From assembly GCA_050084515.1 (NCBI GenBank), contig CM114274.1, positions 4,030,001-4,094,000 of the forward strand: a stretch of DNA of 64,000 nt, given 5' to 3'. The stretch is from Blasia pusilla. Its lineage: Eukaryota > Marchantiophyta > Marchantiopsida > Blasiales. Made by a program: the position numbers and the translations under genes. Of the stretch, positions 8,438-21,215 are shown piece by piece. A model generated the notes under the pieces. That model worked only from the letters and a program-made list of their open reading frames with translations, was not told where the DNA came from and made no database searches. Positions within the stretch are counted from its first letter, which is position 1. Each line of letters starts with the position of its first letter.

Positions 8438-11400
8438 CCTGTATCCCCACGATCTGTGGTTCTCGAAGTTGTCCTTCGCTCGTCCGAAGGAAGCAATCAT
8501 CTGTCCGGTCCATGGATACAGAAACGGCAGATTCTCAAGTTTGAAGGTATCGAAATACCGTACATCATACCACAATCGTCTTTACATCCTTGTCTCAGCA
8601 GCCCTGGTCTCCAGTCGGGTTGACGGGTTCATTGACATCTCCCAGCTGCGGGTGCTGGTGCTGATCATGGTCTGTGACCTTGGGGGTTCCAAAGTCGTCG
8701 CCATGGTTTCGCACGGATTCCATGGAACAAGCGCTTGCTTGTCGGATGAATTTCCTCATGGAGATCAATTTGTACGCTGAGAAGTAGGCTCCTTAACTAG
8801 ACGGGGCTAGGTGACGTTGATTACGACTGGGAATGGCTCACGGCTCCGGGAACATCCTCTCGCAGGAACTGGACTAAGAGACGCCGATGGAAAAAGTCGG
8901 AGGAATGAGAGATTTCATGGATTGTTGGACGAAACTGTGAAGCGTACTTGTCAAAACTCCCCGCGATGTGAGAGGGGAGGGAGGTCACTTGCGTGTAGCT
9001 CAGTTCATTTCAGTGCTCGAGAAGCGATGAGCAAATTCCGAGTTTCGGAACAACAAACGAGAGAGCTTTCATATCCAGACAATTGAGTTAAATATTTCTT
9101 CTGGTGAGCAGTTGCCGGGTTTCTCACATCCACTGGTCCTCGTGCCGACTTCCAAGTGAATCTTTCCCATTTCTTCCGGTCGTGAGCAATTGTCTGTCGA
9201 ATCCCTCATTTTTTCATGTGCCGTTGGACGATCTAGAGACGAAATGACGATTGCTGCCATTTTTAACTCTTGCCATGTCTGATCTCTGAAATCCTGGCTC
9301 CACAGCAGCTGGAAAGGATGAGTCTCGCGTGGGGTCCATTATGGACCAAATGTCTCGAAATTTGCAAAATTAATCTGATACGGCACCACAAGGGAACAGG
9401 AAATAGAGAGCTCCAACCGAAAGGTGGTGCGTAGAGTGCGAGCTTTGTGTAGCCTTTACCTTAAAAGAAAGAATTGTTTACGATAAGAGTTGCTTTCACG
9501 GACGACAGTTTGTTCCATGCGGGGGTTTGGTGAAACGGGTGAGGACGATGTGTTTCGCCCTGAGGATGTATGTCCTCAATCAGCCCTGTCCACCGCAGCG
9601 AGTCCTAGACAGCTCATTTTCAGGTTCTGCAGTCAACGTGCTCATGGCTCTTACTGACAACAATCTGCTTTGATCCATCACGTCTCAATGGACGCAGGAC
9701 CGCTACTCACACTCCTTGAAACGCTGAGACAATGTAGCGTACCTGGCCAACTAGTCCAGCGTAGACCGGAGGTTCTACTTCTGCTCAAACCTTGCAATGC
9801 CTCTTGCTCGCTTCTTATCGTGTCTCGAGCTGGCGCAGTTCACTGATGGGGGCTTGAGAATCTGCGAGGCACTTGCGCTTGTCGAGTCTCGGGATAACCA
9901 GTTCGCGTTCTCGTTCGAATTGCTCTCCAAACTCGGACATTCGGAATTTGGGATTGTGCGCTTCTGGTGCGGCAGTAGCGCACGAGCGAAGAGCTTCCCC
10001 GAGCTCTCTTGACTGGACAAAGTCGATCATTCCATAGAAGTGGCAGAACGAGTTTGGATGCTGGAAGTCTGATAGACGCCCGTCTAATGATCCAAGTTCA
10101 CCTCTCAGGCCTCCAGCACCTGAACTGGTTCCTTCTCTTCTCAGTTCCCCACGCACACCATCATCAATTCTCCTTCATGAATCTGCATCCTCCACGTAGT
10201 AACCCCTCGATCGCATCATCTGACTCCCAGTCTAGCACATCGGGCGTTCTCCTCTGAACCTCAGCGCTCCGAGACCCGATTCCGGGCACACCCATAAACC
10301 TGTTGGGGTAGTGACTCTTCAGAATTGGGAGGTCTCCTTCCTCCCGTTCACTTACATTGCACGCTTCTTCCAAACGTGTAGGCGACAAGCATATGGCAAA
10401 GGCGTGGCGAATTGGGGCCTCAGACCTGAGCTTTAGTTCTCATAGCACATCGCACACAGATAAGAAAGAGGGACCTTTCCCAAACACGATTTGATTACGT
10501 CCTGAACGTCCTGTCGCTCATTACTCTCTAGCCTTGGTGGGTAGGTTAATCGAATCGGCTAGACTTAACGAACGACTAGCGTTTCATCTGGAGCCCTTGT
10601 TGATAAGGCTCAGAGCGATCTTAGGGGAAAATCCTTGGACAGGAAAGAAATTGGGCCGAAGCCCTCACCATCCTTTGCACGGAGACTCGACGAATCAATC
10701 TACAACCATAGCCTGGCTTACCCGGCGCGGCGCTAAAGAAGGTCCCGGGAGTCTGGGGGGAAGAGGATATCGAAGGATGAGACAGACTTGTCCGTGCATT
10801 GCGGAGTCGCGGACCAGAGGCGACTTGCCACCACCTTCAGTTCAATGCAGTGTCTGGATGTGGGGCCCTTGGGATTTAAGACGGTACCTCGTGCATTCAT
10901 TCTCCGTCAAGCCTCATGTACCACACGCATGTCTTCCCGAACGAATGAGTCCCTGTCCCTCAGACTCCCTCTCTTCCACTTCTTTCCTCCCTCCTTATCA
11001 TGGAATCCATGGCTGTACCTCATCAGCTTCAGCCTTGACGCTGGCTGGAGCTGGACCGGGAGCGCGGGAGACGCCGCCCTGAACTTCGCAGTCGAGAGTC
11101 GAGACGATTTGCGAGTTTTAAAAGCGCGATGATCAAACAGTGTCTTGCCCAGTACGATCCCGACAGAGGTTTTTTGGATTGGAAGGTAAATACCCAACAC
11201 CTTCCACTGATTCTCGGACTTGGCTGAAAACGAACGAGTTGTTAGCTCGATCGTTTGCGCAACCAGTTTCGATTTGCTCCATTGCCCGTACCGTAAATTC
11301 CCCCTCTCCCCCACCTTCCTCTCTGTGGGATCTGACGACTTAGCGAACGATGTTTCATGAGAATTCCTCAACGCACACGTGAACGCACCCGGGTGATCCA

Positions 11401-11769
11401 AATTTGAAGAGCGAGCGCAAGAGTACAGATCTTCTTTTCTTGGCTAGCGTTTCGGAACTAGGGACCACTCTACCGACTCCGGCACACTGCGACAGTCAAT
11501 GGGTCCAAATCGAAGTAGCAACTTGGCGTTTTGCACTTTTCCACCGCGAGACCGTTTCTTGCTTCCGCTCGAGGGTCTGATAACATCGACGGGCAGGGGG
11601 TCCCATCGCCATCGGCCCCCTGGGGCTTATCCGATTCCACTTCTCGACTATTTTCTGCCGCCGCGTTCTCGCCAATTGCCACAATGACATCCATCGGTCG
11701 TAACAAGTTCGCGGCCATTCCGAACCAAAGGAGTTGGAGAGGCCTCTATATAAAAAGAGTAAGAGGTGG
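8438..11769. other. Intergenic, no recognised gene
   Basis: Several frames of 70-180 codons occur (for example 9815-10156 minus, 10534-11082 plus, 10907-11401 minus). They overlap each other on opposite strands and show no recognisable domain. The moderate GC content makes chance open frames common here. No tandem repeat or transposon terminus was seen. Confidence 0.45.
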
Positions 11770-12320
11770 CCTCAAAACCCATCCGGAATAAAAAAAAGGG
11801 ACTCAAAGAGAGTCCACAACCCTTGTCGAAATAGAAAAGCTCGAAATGGAAAATGGGCATTCACCAGGAGCATACAATGTGACTACCACCACTAAGAGGG
11901 CCTCCACCACCACTGAGAGGGTCTCCTACAATCGGAGCCCGCTGCAAACGTCCATTGGTTTCGGCACGTTGTAAAGTTATGGAGTCCCGTTGCCTACAGT
12001 AGAGAATTGCGGTGCTTGACGACAACCCATTTTTTTATTGGAGATGATGGGAGCAATTTGTGAGGAACCAAGCAAACCTCTCCCCCATAGCCCATACATT
12101 TCTATGGCCAGGGGGACGAATCGATGGCCATCGTGAAGTCGTCTGTAGAGATGGATCTTCTTCACTGCCACTCCCGCTCATCATAGCAATCTCCCTTATG
12201 CTACCACTTGGGCTCGCACAGCCTTCCGCGTAGGATCCGTCATTACAATGTCCGCCACCACCACCTCAGCCTCTCATGTCATATAAAGTCTCACGGAGAG
12301 CGGATTATGCGGCTTTGATA
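11770..12320 (-). mobile_element. Non-LTR retrotransposon remnant (RT C-terminal tail)
   Basis: On the minus strand 11977-12171 encodes VKKIHLYRRLHDGHRFVPLA and IEMYGLWG, matching the end of the better-preserved remnant at 53.9-54.8 kb. The plus-strand DNA also aligns with that remnant over about 500 bp, up to the segments resembling the TCATGTAGAGATC area. Stops and indels interrupt the frame. The 3' end near 11773 carries the same ACCCATC terminal motif as the copies at 44449 and 53912. This is a dead 5'-truncated copy, as usual for LINE-like elements. Confidence 0.65.
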
Positions 12321-12958
12321 GCCCTATCAGATTTGGATATTAGAAGGATCGTGTCACGAGAGGGAGGTTATTTAAAACTAGTATCTTTTTGCTTTCATGC
12401 ATTCAATTTCTTCCTTTTTCCTACCAAGATGGAGTTTCCTTCCATATGCCTAGTTCCTCCACCTCATTCTCTATCCCATTGGGTTCATCCCTACCTTCAT
12501 CTTCTACCTTCCTCTCCTCCCTCCTTCAATGACCTATCTCTATCCCTCCCATTGCGGAGGCAGATAGACAATTGAAGATGGGGCACAAAGAGGAAAGTTG
12601 GTTAGTTCCCTTCTTATGTTGAAAATTTGACAATGATTGGAGAAAAACAACCTTATGGTTCCTTCTCTTCCCTATTGAAAATTAAAGAATTCCAAATTTT
12701 TTTGGAAAATATGCCAATCTGCAATAATTGATTCCATATTGGAAAAAAATTGGAGATCTTATGAATGCAAGAGACGGGCTTTGCCAAATGAAGGTGAAAA
12801 TTCTCTTCGACAAAGATTTTGGCCAAGAACTAATCTTGGATCATGTATGAAAATATAGAAAATATAATTGTTAATAACTTGAAATAAGAACTATAAGAGG
12901 AGCATGCAAGAGGATGAGGGGTTGGTGCAGGCGGTGGGGGGTGGGGGTGTGTGGGAAG
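12321..12958. other. AT-rich intergenic
   Basis: Composition falls sharply to AT-rich from here. There is a T/C-rich stretch at 12390-12560 and a short G-rich run near 12940. No gene recognised. Confidence 0.5.
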
Positions 12959-13720
12959 GCTAATCCACACTGAGTCATTTTTTCGCTTGGACCTCTATTT
13001 TGCAACTCCAATTCTTGAAAGTCCATTGTGAGTCAACAACGGTTGCACATGACTTTTGTGAATACATGTATCTTTGTAAATCCATAAAGCAATTTTCACT
13101 TTACAACTCTTACAAATCGCACAAGGCTCACAATAGAGTTTGCATTGGGAGCATGCCTCACAAAGTTCTTGCTAAAAGTGAGTTCGAGGACTTGCACTTA
13201 GCCTCTTTTGAGAATTGCACCTCACTTGCAATGGGAACGCTAATCCATTGCGAGTCATTCTTTTCCTCTTGGACCTCTATTTTGCAAGTTCCATTTTATG
13301 AGTGTGAGTCCATTGTGAGTTAAAAATGATTGCACGTGTCTTTTTTGAGTAGATGTAGCTTGCAAGTCTATAGAGCCATTTTGAGTTTACAACTCTTGCG
13401 ACTCGCACAAGGCTCACAACAAACTTTGGGAGTATGACTCACAAAGTTTCCGCTAAAAGTGTGTTGGAGGACTCACACTTAGCTTCTTTTGAGACTTGGA
13501 ACTCACTTGCAATGGGAACACAAATCCATTGCGAGTCCTTTTATTATTTCTCCTCTTGGACCTCTATTTTGCAAGTCCCATTTTCCAATTTATTACTCTT
13601 ATAACTTGCACAAGGCTCACAATAGATTTTGGGAGTCTTCCCCACAAAGTTTCCAATGAAAGAGTGTTTGGAGACTCACACTTAGCCTCTTTCAAGACTT
13701 ACAACTCACTTGCAATGGGC
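12959..13720. repeat. Tandem repeat, about 280-bp unit, three copies
   Basis: Units begin at 12959, 13239 and 13520, each with [G/A]C[T/A]AATCCA. Shared blocks follow in order: CTTGGACCTCTATTTTGCAA, CGCACAAGGCTCACAA, CTCACAAAGTT, CACTTAGC and CACTTGCAATGGG. The third copy is about 200 bp because of an internal deletion. The copies differ by many substitutions, so the array is old. Confidence 0.85.
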
Positions 13721-16700
13721 TGGCATATGCGTGTAACTCGCAAATGGGGCAAATGAATCGATTTGTGAGGGGCTCGTAGTGGGATTGCGGTAAACTCAAA
13801 AAAGAGCACCGCACTCCTACAGTAGTGGATGATGTGTGACATGGATAAAAGACTCACAACAAGGTCTTCTCCAACCATAACCTCCTAGCTACAATTTTAA
13901 GTTCCTCAAACTTTCAATAGGATTTAATGTAGTCTTTTCCAGTTAGTCATTTCACCAAAGATACTGATGTCACATTGCATGTATGGTGAATACAAGATGC
14001 CACATTTGGGTGGAGGTGGGATGGAAGACAAGCGGAAATGGGTATGCATGCCTATGTTGATTGGCACAAAGGATCCTCTCTCCTCCGGATCCTCCATTCA
14101 CGTTAGAGTACGAGACAGATATTAAGAGCGTCTCTTTGATAGTGAGGGTGAGGAGGATGTGGAGGAGGAGGAGGAGGACTCGGTGGATGAGGAGATTCCC
14201 CTTGTACAATGTCTAGCTGCTCTAAAGCAAAGTAGGAGGTATTTGTTTGATAAAGCTTCCTTTGGAAGCACAAGGCCTATTTGTAGTAGGTTTTTCCACT
14301 TTGGATCAATTAGCGTCATCCCTATTAGGCCCATGACCGGGAGTAGATTGATACGGTTTGACAACGCCCATTGGGACATCTTTAGGTGCTAGAACTTCTA
14401 CACATGAGGCACATTAGGTGCATGCCAATGGCGTAGGTAGTATTACCAATACTAGCATTAATGGCACCACACATTGGTTTCTATTCAAATTTTGACATGA
14501 ATATATAAAGGTTCCTTCTTCCATCCTTGACTCATTTGATTGAAATATTGCATAAATTACACAGATTTTTTTTGCACATGTGACATTAATTTGGAAATCT
14601 CCAGTGTTGGAAAATTACGAGCATGTTGCGAGTCAAACTCATAATTCACAGGCAATATAGACGTGAAGATAAAAAATTTGTAAGTCAATTGCAAGTTCTT
14701 TACAAGTCCATTGCAACCAAATTGTGACTCAAGTGCGAATGCAAGAGAATAGGCCTTTTGACCCACGTTGCACTGGTGGTATATAAGTCGGATCCATTGG
14801 TAAGATAGAACTATACTACAAGTCTACTATGGCTCAAGTGCAACTCTTGTGGCTTGCAAATTTACCATGGATGAAGTAGTTTTGCCAAGGATGGGTCTCT
14901 CTAGGTTTGAGATTCACCGTCTCCTTAGTCTTGGAGCTAGCTACTCTAGGTTATATATTAGCGTTCTCATAATGGGAAATCCTCCTTTGAACCTAAATTA
15001 TGACTCGCCTCTAGGGTTTCCCCTAGCTATGTGTGTAAGACTTAGCTATTTGCGATGAGTGTGAGGATATAAAAAATATGAGATGTATAGTGTTTATCAG
15101 CCAAGTTTTGATGTGAACATGTTCATAGACCTTGTCATAGACATGTAAAATATATTTGGCCAACTGCAGAACCTACAAAATGCTTAATTGATGATGGTAG
15201 AGCTAAGCAATTTTGACAAAGATGGAGTCTATAACATGACCAATAATATCTTATGAACAACCTTGCTTCCAACTAAGGTCAATGATAAATTCGAGGATTT
15301 AATTGAAAATTCCATAAGATTTTCATGAATTTAAGGCACCAAGCTAGTTGAGTGTATATCTTGCAATCCCAATGTTGACCGAATAAAGGAAAAAGTTAGT
15401 TCCAAAAGCATTCTAAAAATTCACAACATAGAAAAATCTATGTATTATTGAATATCTAATAGCTTACAAAGCGTTTCTTGTAAAGAATATGTGGGTATAG
15501 TCTTTTGAAGCTCAATGGATCATCTCAATATAACAAGGATTACAATCAAAGCTCAATGCCAATCTTTATTGAAGAGCGTTGTGCTTTTTGTAGTCGAGGA
15601 TGGTTTTTTTTATTAGATCTTGATTTAGAAATTGACATTTAGTATCGCAATACTACTAGTTGCAACTATTCCACCTTTCACCTAAACAACACCAATCTTA
15701 CCAATCATTGGTATCCTTCATCACAAGAAAGTTGACAACTCCAAGTCTTATCTCAATTCTTTAGGTTTATTTCAAGACTCCAAAAGGTATGTTCCAAGAC
15801 TTAAATTAGCTACAATTAATTATAAGTGTTTCATTGAAGAGTATAAATATTTCACTACCATTAACAATTATTTAGATGTTGGAACATTGTTAAAATTTTG
15901 ATGTGATTTTAACATACCAGAGTTGGAAGTAGAGTATAAATTGTTAAAGGCGTGAATGAGTCATTGGATTTTGTAGATGTATCAATATGTTTGAATAAAA
16001 CCAACATATGTAAATAGTCATGGGGGATAAATGAATTTGTATGGGACTCAATGTTCAAAAACTTCATCAAGAAGTACTTTAAGAATTTTGATGTTTCCGT
16101 TTGGGGTTGTGCTCCATTATATTATGTTCAAGAATATGATGGAAATATCCATGAGCAATTTTTGACATATAACGGATGAAGGCCTCTGAATTTATTTGGA
16201 TACTATTAAGTAATGATTGTAGAGACTTCACTCTTAGAAGAAGTAAGTAAAATCAAAATTATTTAGTTATTTAAAATTGCAAAAGATTGCATGATTTTTG
16301 GATTCAATTTCCAAAATTTTCTTAAAACATGCTTTGATGATAAATATGTTTCCCTATCCAACACTTCTAAACCCATCTTTCAATAGCATGAATCCTCTCT
16401 CCCGAGCCATTAGCTTTGATTCTTTTGCCTTACCTCTTGATTTTCAGTTTGGCTTGGACTAACTATGTGCACATATATCCAAATTGACAAACCCAAATGG
16501 TCAAAGAGACGTAGCTGCGACTTTGGATGTCACATGATACAAAACCATTAAGACTTCCATAAGTTTCATTAGATCCACGCCCAATTCTTGCTAGCATTCC
16601 TTTCGATAAATGCAACTGAAAGGAGAGACCACTTCATTTTCAAAAATACATTGTACATATGCTTTGGTAGAATTCTCCTTCTCCTCAAGAAATATGTGCA

Positions 16701-17589
16701 ACAAGTTTTAAATTTGGATGAAAAGCATCATGGGGAGGCAAGGATCCACCAACTTGCAAAGAAGCCATGTGAGAAATTGTATTTCTCCAGATTGTGAAAA
16801 ACCTATATAAAGCGGGTCTACTCACCTTAGATCCCAATGCATATATTGGAAATGTGTGTTTAAATAAGAAAGGCACGAATCTTACTTGCTTTAAGTCAAA
16901 GTGCACATCTTGTTAATCATTGTGTATTTTTTATGAGATTTGAATGCAAGAACACTTGTCATGTGATCTAAATCAAATTTTTTTTATGTTGCACCCTCAA
17001 TAAAATTCTCATTTATCCATTATTTATTTAATTAATGAATAATTTTAGTTAATTTTTTATACTCCTATTTTATTTGGGGAAAATTAGTTTCTTATTCAAA
17101 ACACTTTTTAGGTGTGATATTTAAAATTTTTATGGTCTTTAATAGATTCAATTTTCCGAGGGCCTTTGCCCCAATTCTTCAAGCTAGTCAAACTATCCGC
17201 GCGCTGTGCACGACGTCTTTTGAAAATGCAATCTATTTTTTAATGTTTCAATATTCCATATCAAAGTTCCATTCTATTTCCAAAATTTAAATGTTTCCCT
17301 TAAAATCATAGTTATTTTAAAATTGGAACTTACTTTCCAAAATTTATATGGTAATTTTTAAAAATTTATCATACAAAAATTTCTTTTTTGAATAGTGGAA
17401 TTTCCCTTTGAATTCCGGAACTGTCGTGCATCCAATGTCAAGAGCTCGATATAGGTCTTTGGAAGCTCATGGATTGGAAAGAGATGTTTTTTGCATTAGG
17501 TTTGAGGCTACTAACGATGAAGATCTTCTCAACAAGCTCACCCATCTTGGGAAGTGAATTCAACTTTACACTAAACTAACGTATATAAG
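13721..17589. other. AT-rich decayed DNA, nothing assigned
   Basis: Nearly 4 kb with no frame longer than about 85 codons. A GAG-rich stretch at 14150-14180 encodes a run of Glu by chance. Words such as CTCAAGTGCAA and TTGCAAGT near 14.6-14.9 kb recall the tandem repeat upstream. Probably old transposon residue; no family can be named. Confidence 0.5.
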
Positions 17590-18931
17590 TTCTTAGGGAC
17601 CCTATTTGCCTCAAAGACAAAAAAACCCACACCATCCCCAAACTCTTGGTACTCCGGAATGAATTTATTGCCAATCAAACCTTTTAATTCCTCCCAACTC
17701 AAAGAGGACATGGTGCTTGAATGTTTCTCATAACGGGTTGTCCACCAATCGAAGAGTAGGATCCTTTAGAAAAGTGACTACCATAGTAACCTTGTCATCC
17801 TTCTTTACATGTTGGGCTTCAAAGTAAAGCTCAAATTTGGTAAGGAATTTCGAGACCCCAAGTGATCACTCCATTCCTACAAATAGAGAGGATGAAATGT
17901 CTCGTGCTAGAGTTCGATGCTCGATGCATCTCCAACTTGACCATCCATTTCCTCGATCATGTCAATTTTTCCAACATGATCTTCATGAGCTGTATCATTT
18001 GAACATCAAATGATACATTTTAATTTCATTTTAATTCGGGCCCAAGGTCACATGCAAGATTTGTATTTGGGATATTGTCATGCCTAGAACTTGTCGACGT
18101 GTTGGGGATGTAGTCTTCTTGTTTGGCTCTTGGTCAAGTAATGGTTCCTCTCTTGGTTTTTGGCACATGACTTAATGTTCCAATGAAGATCTATCCACTG
18201 TCTTTGTCTTCAAGCCCCGATCCATTCAAATCCTTTCATTTTCTCTTGCCTCCCTACCCAAGCATCCATGCCTCAACTACTACCTCGAGTTCTCCCAAGT
18301 GTTAAATCCCCTCGTATGAACCTCACGTTCTAAATCTGGTTCTCACCTCTTTGGCAATCAACCTTCCTAGCCTTGACTCCTCTCAAGTCTCGGTTCGCAT
18401 TTGGTCTAGGTTTCCTAGTCGCGACCATAAACACATGAAATGCTCAACCTTGTTCGCGTCTCATCTCTTGTGTCTCTTGCATTCATGGTTGCACAAAAAC
18501 AAACAAGTCCTTCCTTAGGACAGACATGGACGGACGAGTCTGGACATGTCCACGGACATGGGTTCCAAGAGATGGGACCCACACTTTTAGTCTACGATGG
18601 AAGGCAATGCAAGGATGAGAGGAGCAATGAATGAGGAGGGAGTGGAGATGGAGGGAGGAAGAAATGGGGGAATATGGAACAAGAAGGCAAGTAAGGGGAA
18701 TGAGAAAGAAGGGAAAGGTGGGTCCCATACGGACTAGTCCTTTCATAGGAGGGACATAAGTCCATGGACATGGACATGGACATGTCCACGGACACGGACT
18801 TCGTCCACATGCAACCTTGCTTGCATTGCTTCCAAGAGACCACTCCAATGGGCAAACCATCCTAGCGTGAGCCCGCTAGAGTTTGGATGTTTGCTTGGCG
18901 CTTGTTTGGTTATGAGGGTCGTGATAGAACA
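17590..18931 (-). mobile_element. Decayed Gypsy fragment (partial LTR + gag), minus strand
   Basis: Read on the minus strand, 18931-18330 matches the first about 270 bp of the chromovirus LTR at 35695 (interrupted by the MITE at 18484-18819). It begins TATCACGACCCTCATAACC in place of TGTCGCGACCCTCATGACC. It then skips to the LTR-gag leader and continues into gag at about 18010-17600, where KFLTKFELYFEAQ and VVTFLKDPTL are readable between stops. About 700 bp of LTR is missing. Clearly non-functional. Confidence 0.75.
18484..18819. mobile_element. hAT-like MITE, 336 bp, nested in LTR
   Basis: An insertion interrupts a minus-strand LTR that is otherwise collinear with the copies at 35695 and 51446. 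It is flanked by the perfect 8-bp duplication CTTGCATT (18476-18483 and 18820-18827). The element begins CATGGTTGCA and ends TGCAACCTTG, terminal inverted repeats of 10 bp with one mismatch and the CA start seen in hAT elements. Further inward, GGACATGTCCACGGACATG-like words occur in both halves in opposite orientation. It has no coding capacity, so transposition would need a helper transposase. Confidence 0.75.
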
Positions 18932-20455
18932 AGATTTTCGTTAGGGATTTTGACTTTATTTTAGACCATACATTTCAGACCCAAGATGCCTTTGGAACAA
19001 ATAAGGTGGTGTTGGAAAGCTTAAGTAAATTTGGCTCCAACGTACCAAAGATCTTAGAAAACGCACAATTAGAGGTTGAGATAATGCATGAAAAAAACTC
19101 TATTGGGAGTTGGGTTGAGGTCCAAAAATAGGGGCTTGAGTGTCTTTTCCCAAAAGAAAGCAGGAGGGCGGAGAATCCCAGAATACTGGTAAGGGGGAGG
19201 GTTTCCAAAAGTGTTTGGAACCCAAACCCCACTTTGGGGCCCCACGGGGTGAACTAAGGGCACGGAATGGATCGGAAGGTTGGCGTTGGAATGCGAAACC
19301 CAAGCCAAGTCCAATAAAGTGGATTTCACAGGTCACTCTTGGATTCCAACCCGCAACTCATTTAAGTGGGTCTCAGTTAGGGGCTCATGCGAGTTCCATT
19401 GGATAGTTGGGACCACTAGGCTTTCGAACATTGTTTTAGGTGCCTGGATTATCCAAGAAGTCTATCCCAAGTCTCACAAGACTTGCACGTATTGGGAAGT
19501 GAGGAACTAGGAAGGTTGATCTTGATGAATGGCCCAAGGCAAGGACTCGAGGAGCTGGAAGGCTGGAAGGCTGATTAACGGTGGCCAAACTAACGTTAGT
19601 GTGTTTGGGCGTAGATCAGAAGTGAGAGCATGTCCTACTGAAAGTATGCTTCCGCAACACTAGAGATTGACGTTCAAGAGGAGTAGGAGTATGATATGTG
19701 GTATCAAAGAAAATCTTTGGTGAGCGTGAAATTGAGGTCATAGGAGCAACTGGACGCTTGTGGAGAACTCAAGGTAGCAATGAGACCTAGCTAGACGCTT
19801 GGGAAGGGACATAAGAGACAAGGAGGAGATCTAAATAGACCAAGGCTTAAGGATGGAAACTAGGGGCAAAGAACCACCGAAGCATCGACTCAATGTCTGA
19901 GCAAGAGTTAGAGGAAGAGACGACAACTCCCGAGCTACCGAACTCCAGACATGAGGATGTCCCGATTGCAAATTTTTTCATGAGGCCATCGGATCCAAAC
20001 TCAAGTGATCTAGCATTCTATGTCCAAATGATGGAATTGATAAAGCTAATGTCAAAGCAAAATGATCCAAGCGGAGCACCGGAGCTTGAGTCAAACAGAG
20101 CTTCTAGTTTCAACAAGGAGCTGTGTAAGACAAATTTTCCAACTCCATTCACGCGCATGGGGCGGTCTCAAAAAGTGAAGGACTTCCTTACAGAGTTGGA
20201 GCTATACTTGGAGGCACAAAAAGTAGAGGAGCAGGTCAAGGTGATCGTGGTAGTAACATTCCTTAAGGATCATCCGCTCTAGTAGTGGATAGCTCATCAA
20301 GAAGAACATTTAGCCCGTGGATGATCTTTGAGTTGGGAGGAGTTCAAGGTGTTAATTGGAGACCGATTCACTCCAGAGTGTCAAGAGTTCCAAGATGGCG
20401 TAGAGTTTGTGCATCTACAATAGAGTGGGTCCCTTAGCTCTTATGTGGGTTTTTA
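18932..20455 (+). mobile_element. Decayed Gypsy fragment (LTR 3' part + PBS + gag), plus strand
   Basis: From about 18950 the plus strand follows the chromovirus LTR from LTR position about 270 to its end near 19688, including AACCCAAACCCCACTTTGGG and CGCAACACTAGAGATTGACG. A primer-site-like TGGTATCAAAG follows at about 19699. A gag frame at 19893-20282 contains MGRSQKVKDFLTELELYLEA and VTFLKDHPL before an early stop. Homology continues with stops through SLSWEEFKVLIGDRFTPE to about 20450. It is head-to-head with the minus-strand fragment at 17590-18931. Confidence 0.75.
19893..20282 (+). pseudogene. gag pseudogene of the decayed Gypsy fragment
   Basis: A 129-codon frame beginning MSEQELEEETTTPELP. 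Its second half matches gag of the chromovirus at 36842-37896 (KVKDFLTELELYLEAQ, VTFLKDH). It is cut by a stop where the intact family reads QWW. The acidic start is the usual gag N-terminal region. No protease or RT follows. Confidence 0.7.
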
Positions 20456-20484
20456 ATTCGGAAAAAAATGGGAAAAAATTTCCT

Positions 20485-21215
20485 GATAGTGTAGGGACCT
20501 AAAATAGTACTAGCTTGGATGGTGGTTATAATTGCCTAATGGACCTCCGATGATTCTCAAGCCAAAACTCAATATCTAAGTCATTGGTCAAGATCCAACG
20601 TTGGCATCCATAATTGGACTATAGGAACTTGGTTTGGTTAAAAACCCCTCAAAACCAACCTCTCAATCCATTAAGTGTCCTTGGTTTGCCCTCATGGTTC
20701 CCGAGGCGGGGGTCTGTTTCCAAGCATCCTTGGGGATCCTCCCCCTTAAGTATAATTCTAGAAGATTCCACATCCTTCTTGTGACCCTTGACCTAAACCG
20801 TCCATCCAATAATGCTGGTTCTACTTGCTAGATTTTTGCTTATGCGTTTTTCTTGATCTTTGTTGCTTTGGAAGTGTCTTTTTACAATCTTTCCAATGCC
20901 ATTTATTCATCCCAAATACCTCTTCAATGTAATCATTATGACCCCAAAGGCTCAGTTAATTTCCAAGGTAGGTTGAAGTCTTCTTGGAGTCCAACTCTTG
21001 AGTTACTTAAGCTCTTCATAAGCTCCACACATATCATCTGATCATGCTCTTCCAAGTTATAGCTATCATCCGCCAAGACATATAGCTAGGCTCATGCCTC
21101 GCTTTCCTCAACTCATGTCTGGCTCATGAGACTCCAACATCCTTCCCTTGTAGTGTGAGCCTATTAGAGTTCTAATATTATGTGTTGGTGCGTTAGTTAT
21201 GAAGGTTGCCACAAA
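20485..21215 (-). mobile_element. Degenerate solo LTR of the same Gypsy family, minus strand
   Basis: The minus strand matches the chromovirus LTR. The segment around 20700-20760 corresponds to LTR words AACCC..CTTTGGG and ACTAGTAAGGGGGA. The segment at 21130-21205 corresponds to the LTR start (CATGACCAAAC, GTGCCAAGCG, GCGGGCTCACGCT) with many C-to-T and G-to-A changes. No internal region is attached on its inner side. Ends are too decayed to find a target duplication. Confidence 0.6.

Noticed and set aside
9815-11401. Several 110-180 codon frames on both strands
   Set aside because: They overlap on opposite strands in moderate-GC DNA and contain no recognisable domain, so chance is sufficient.
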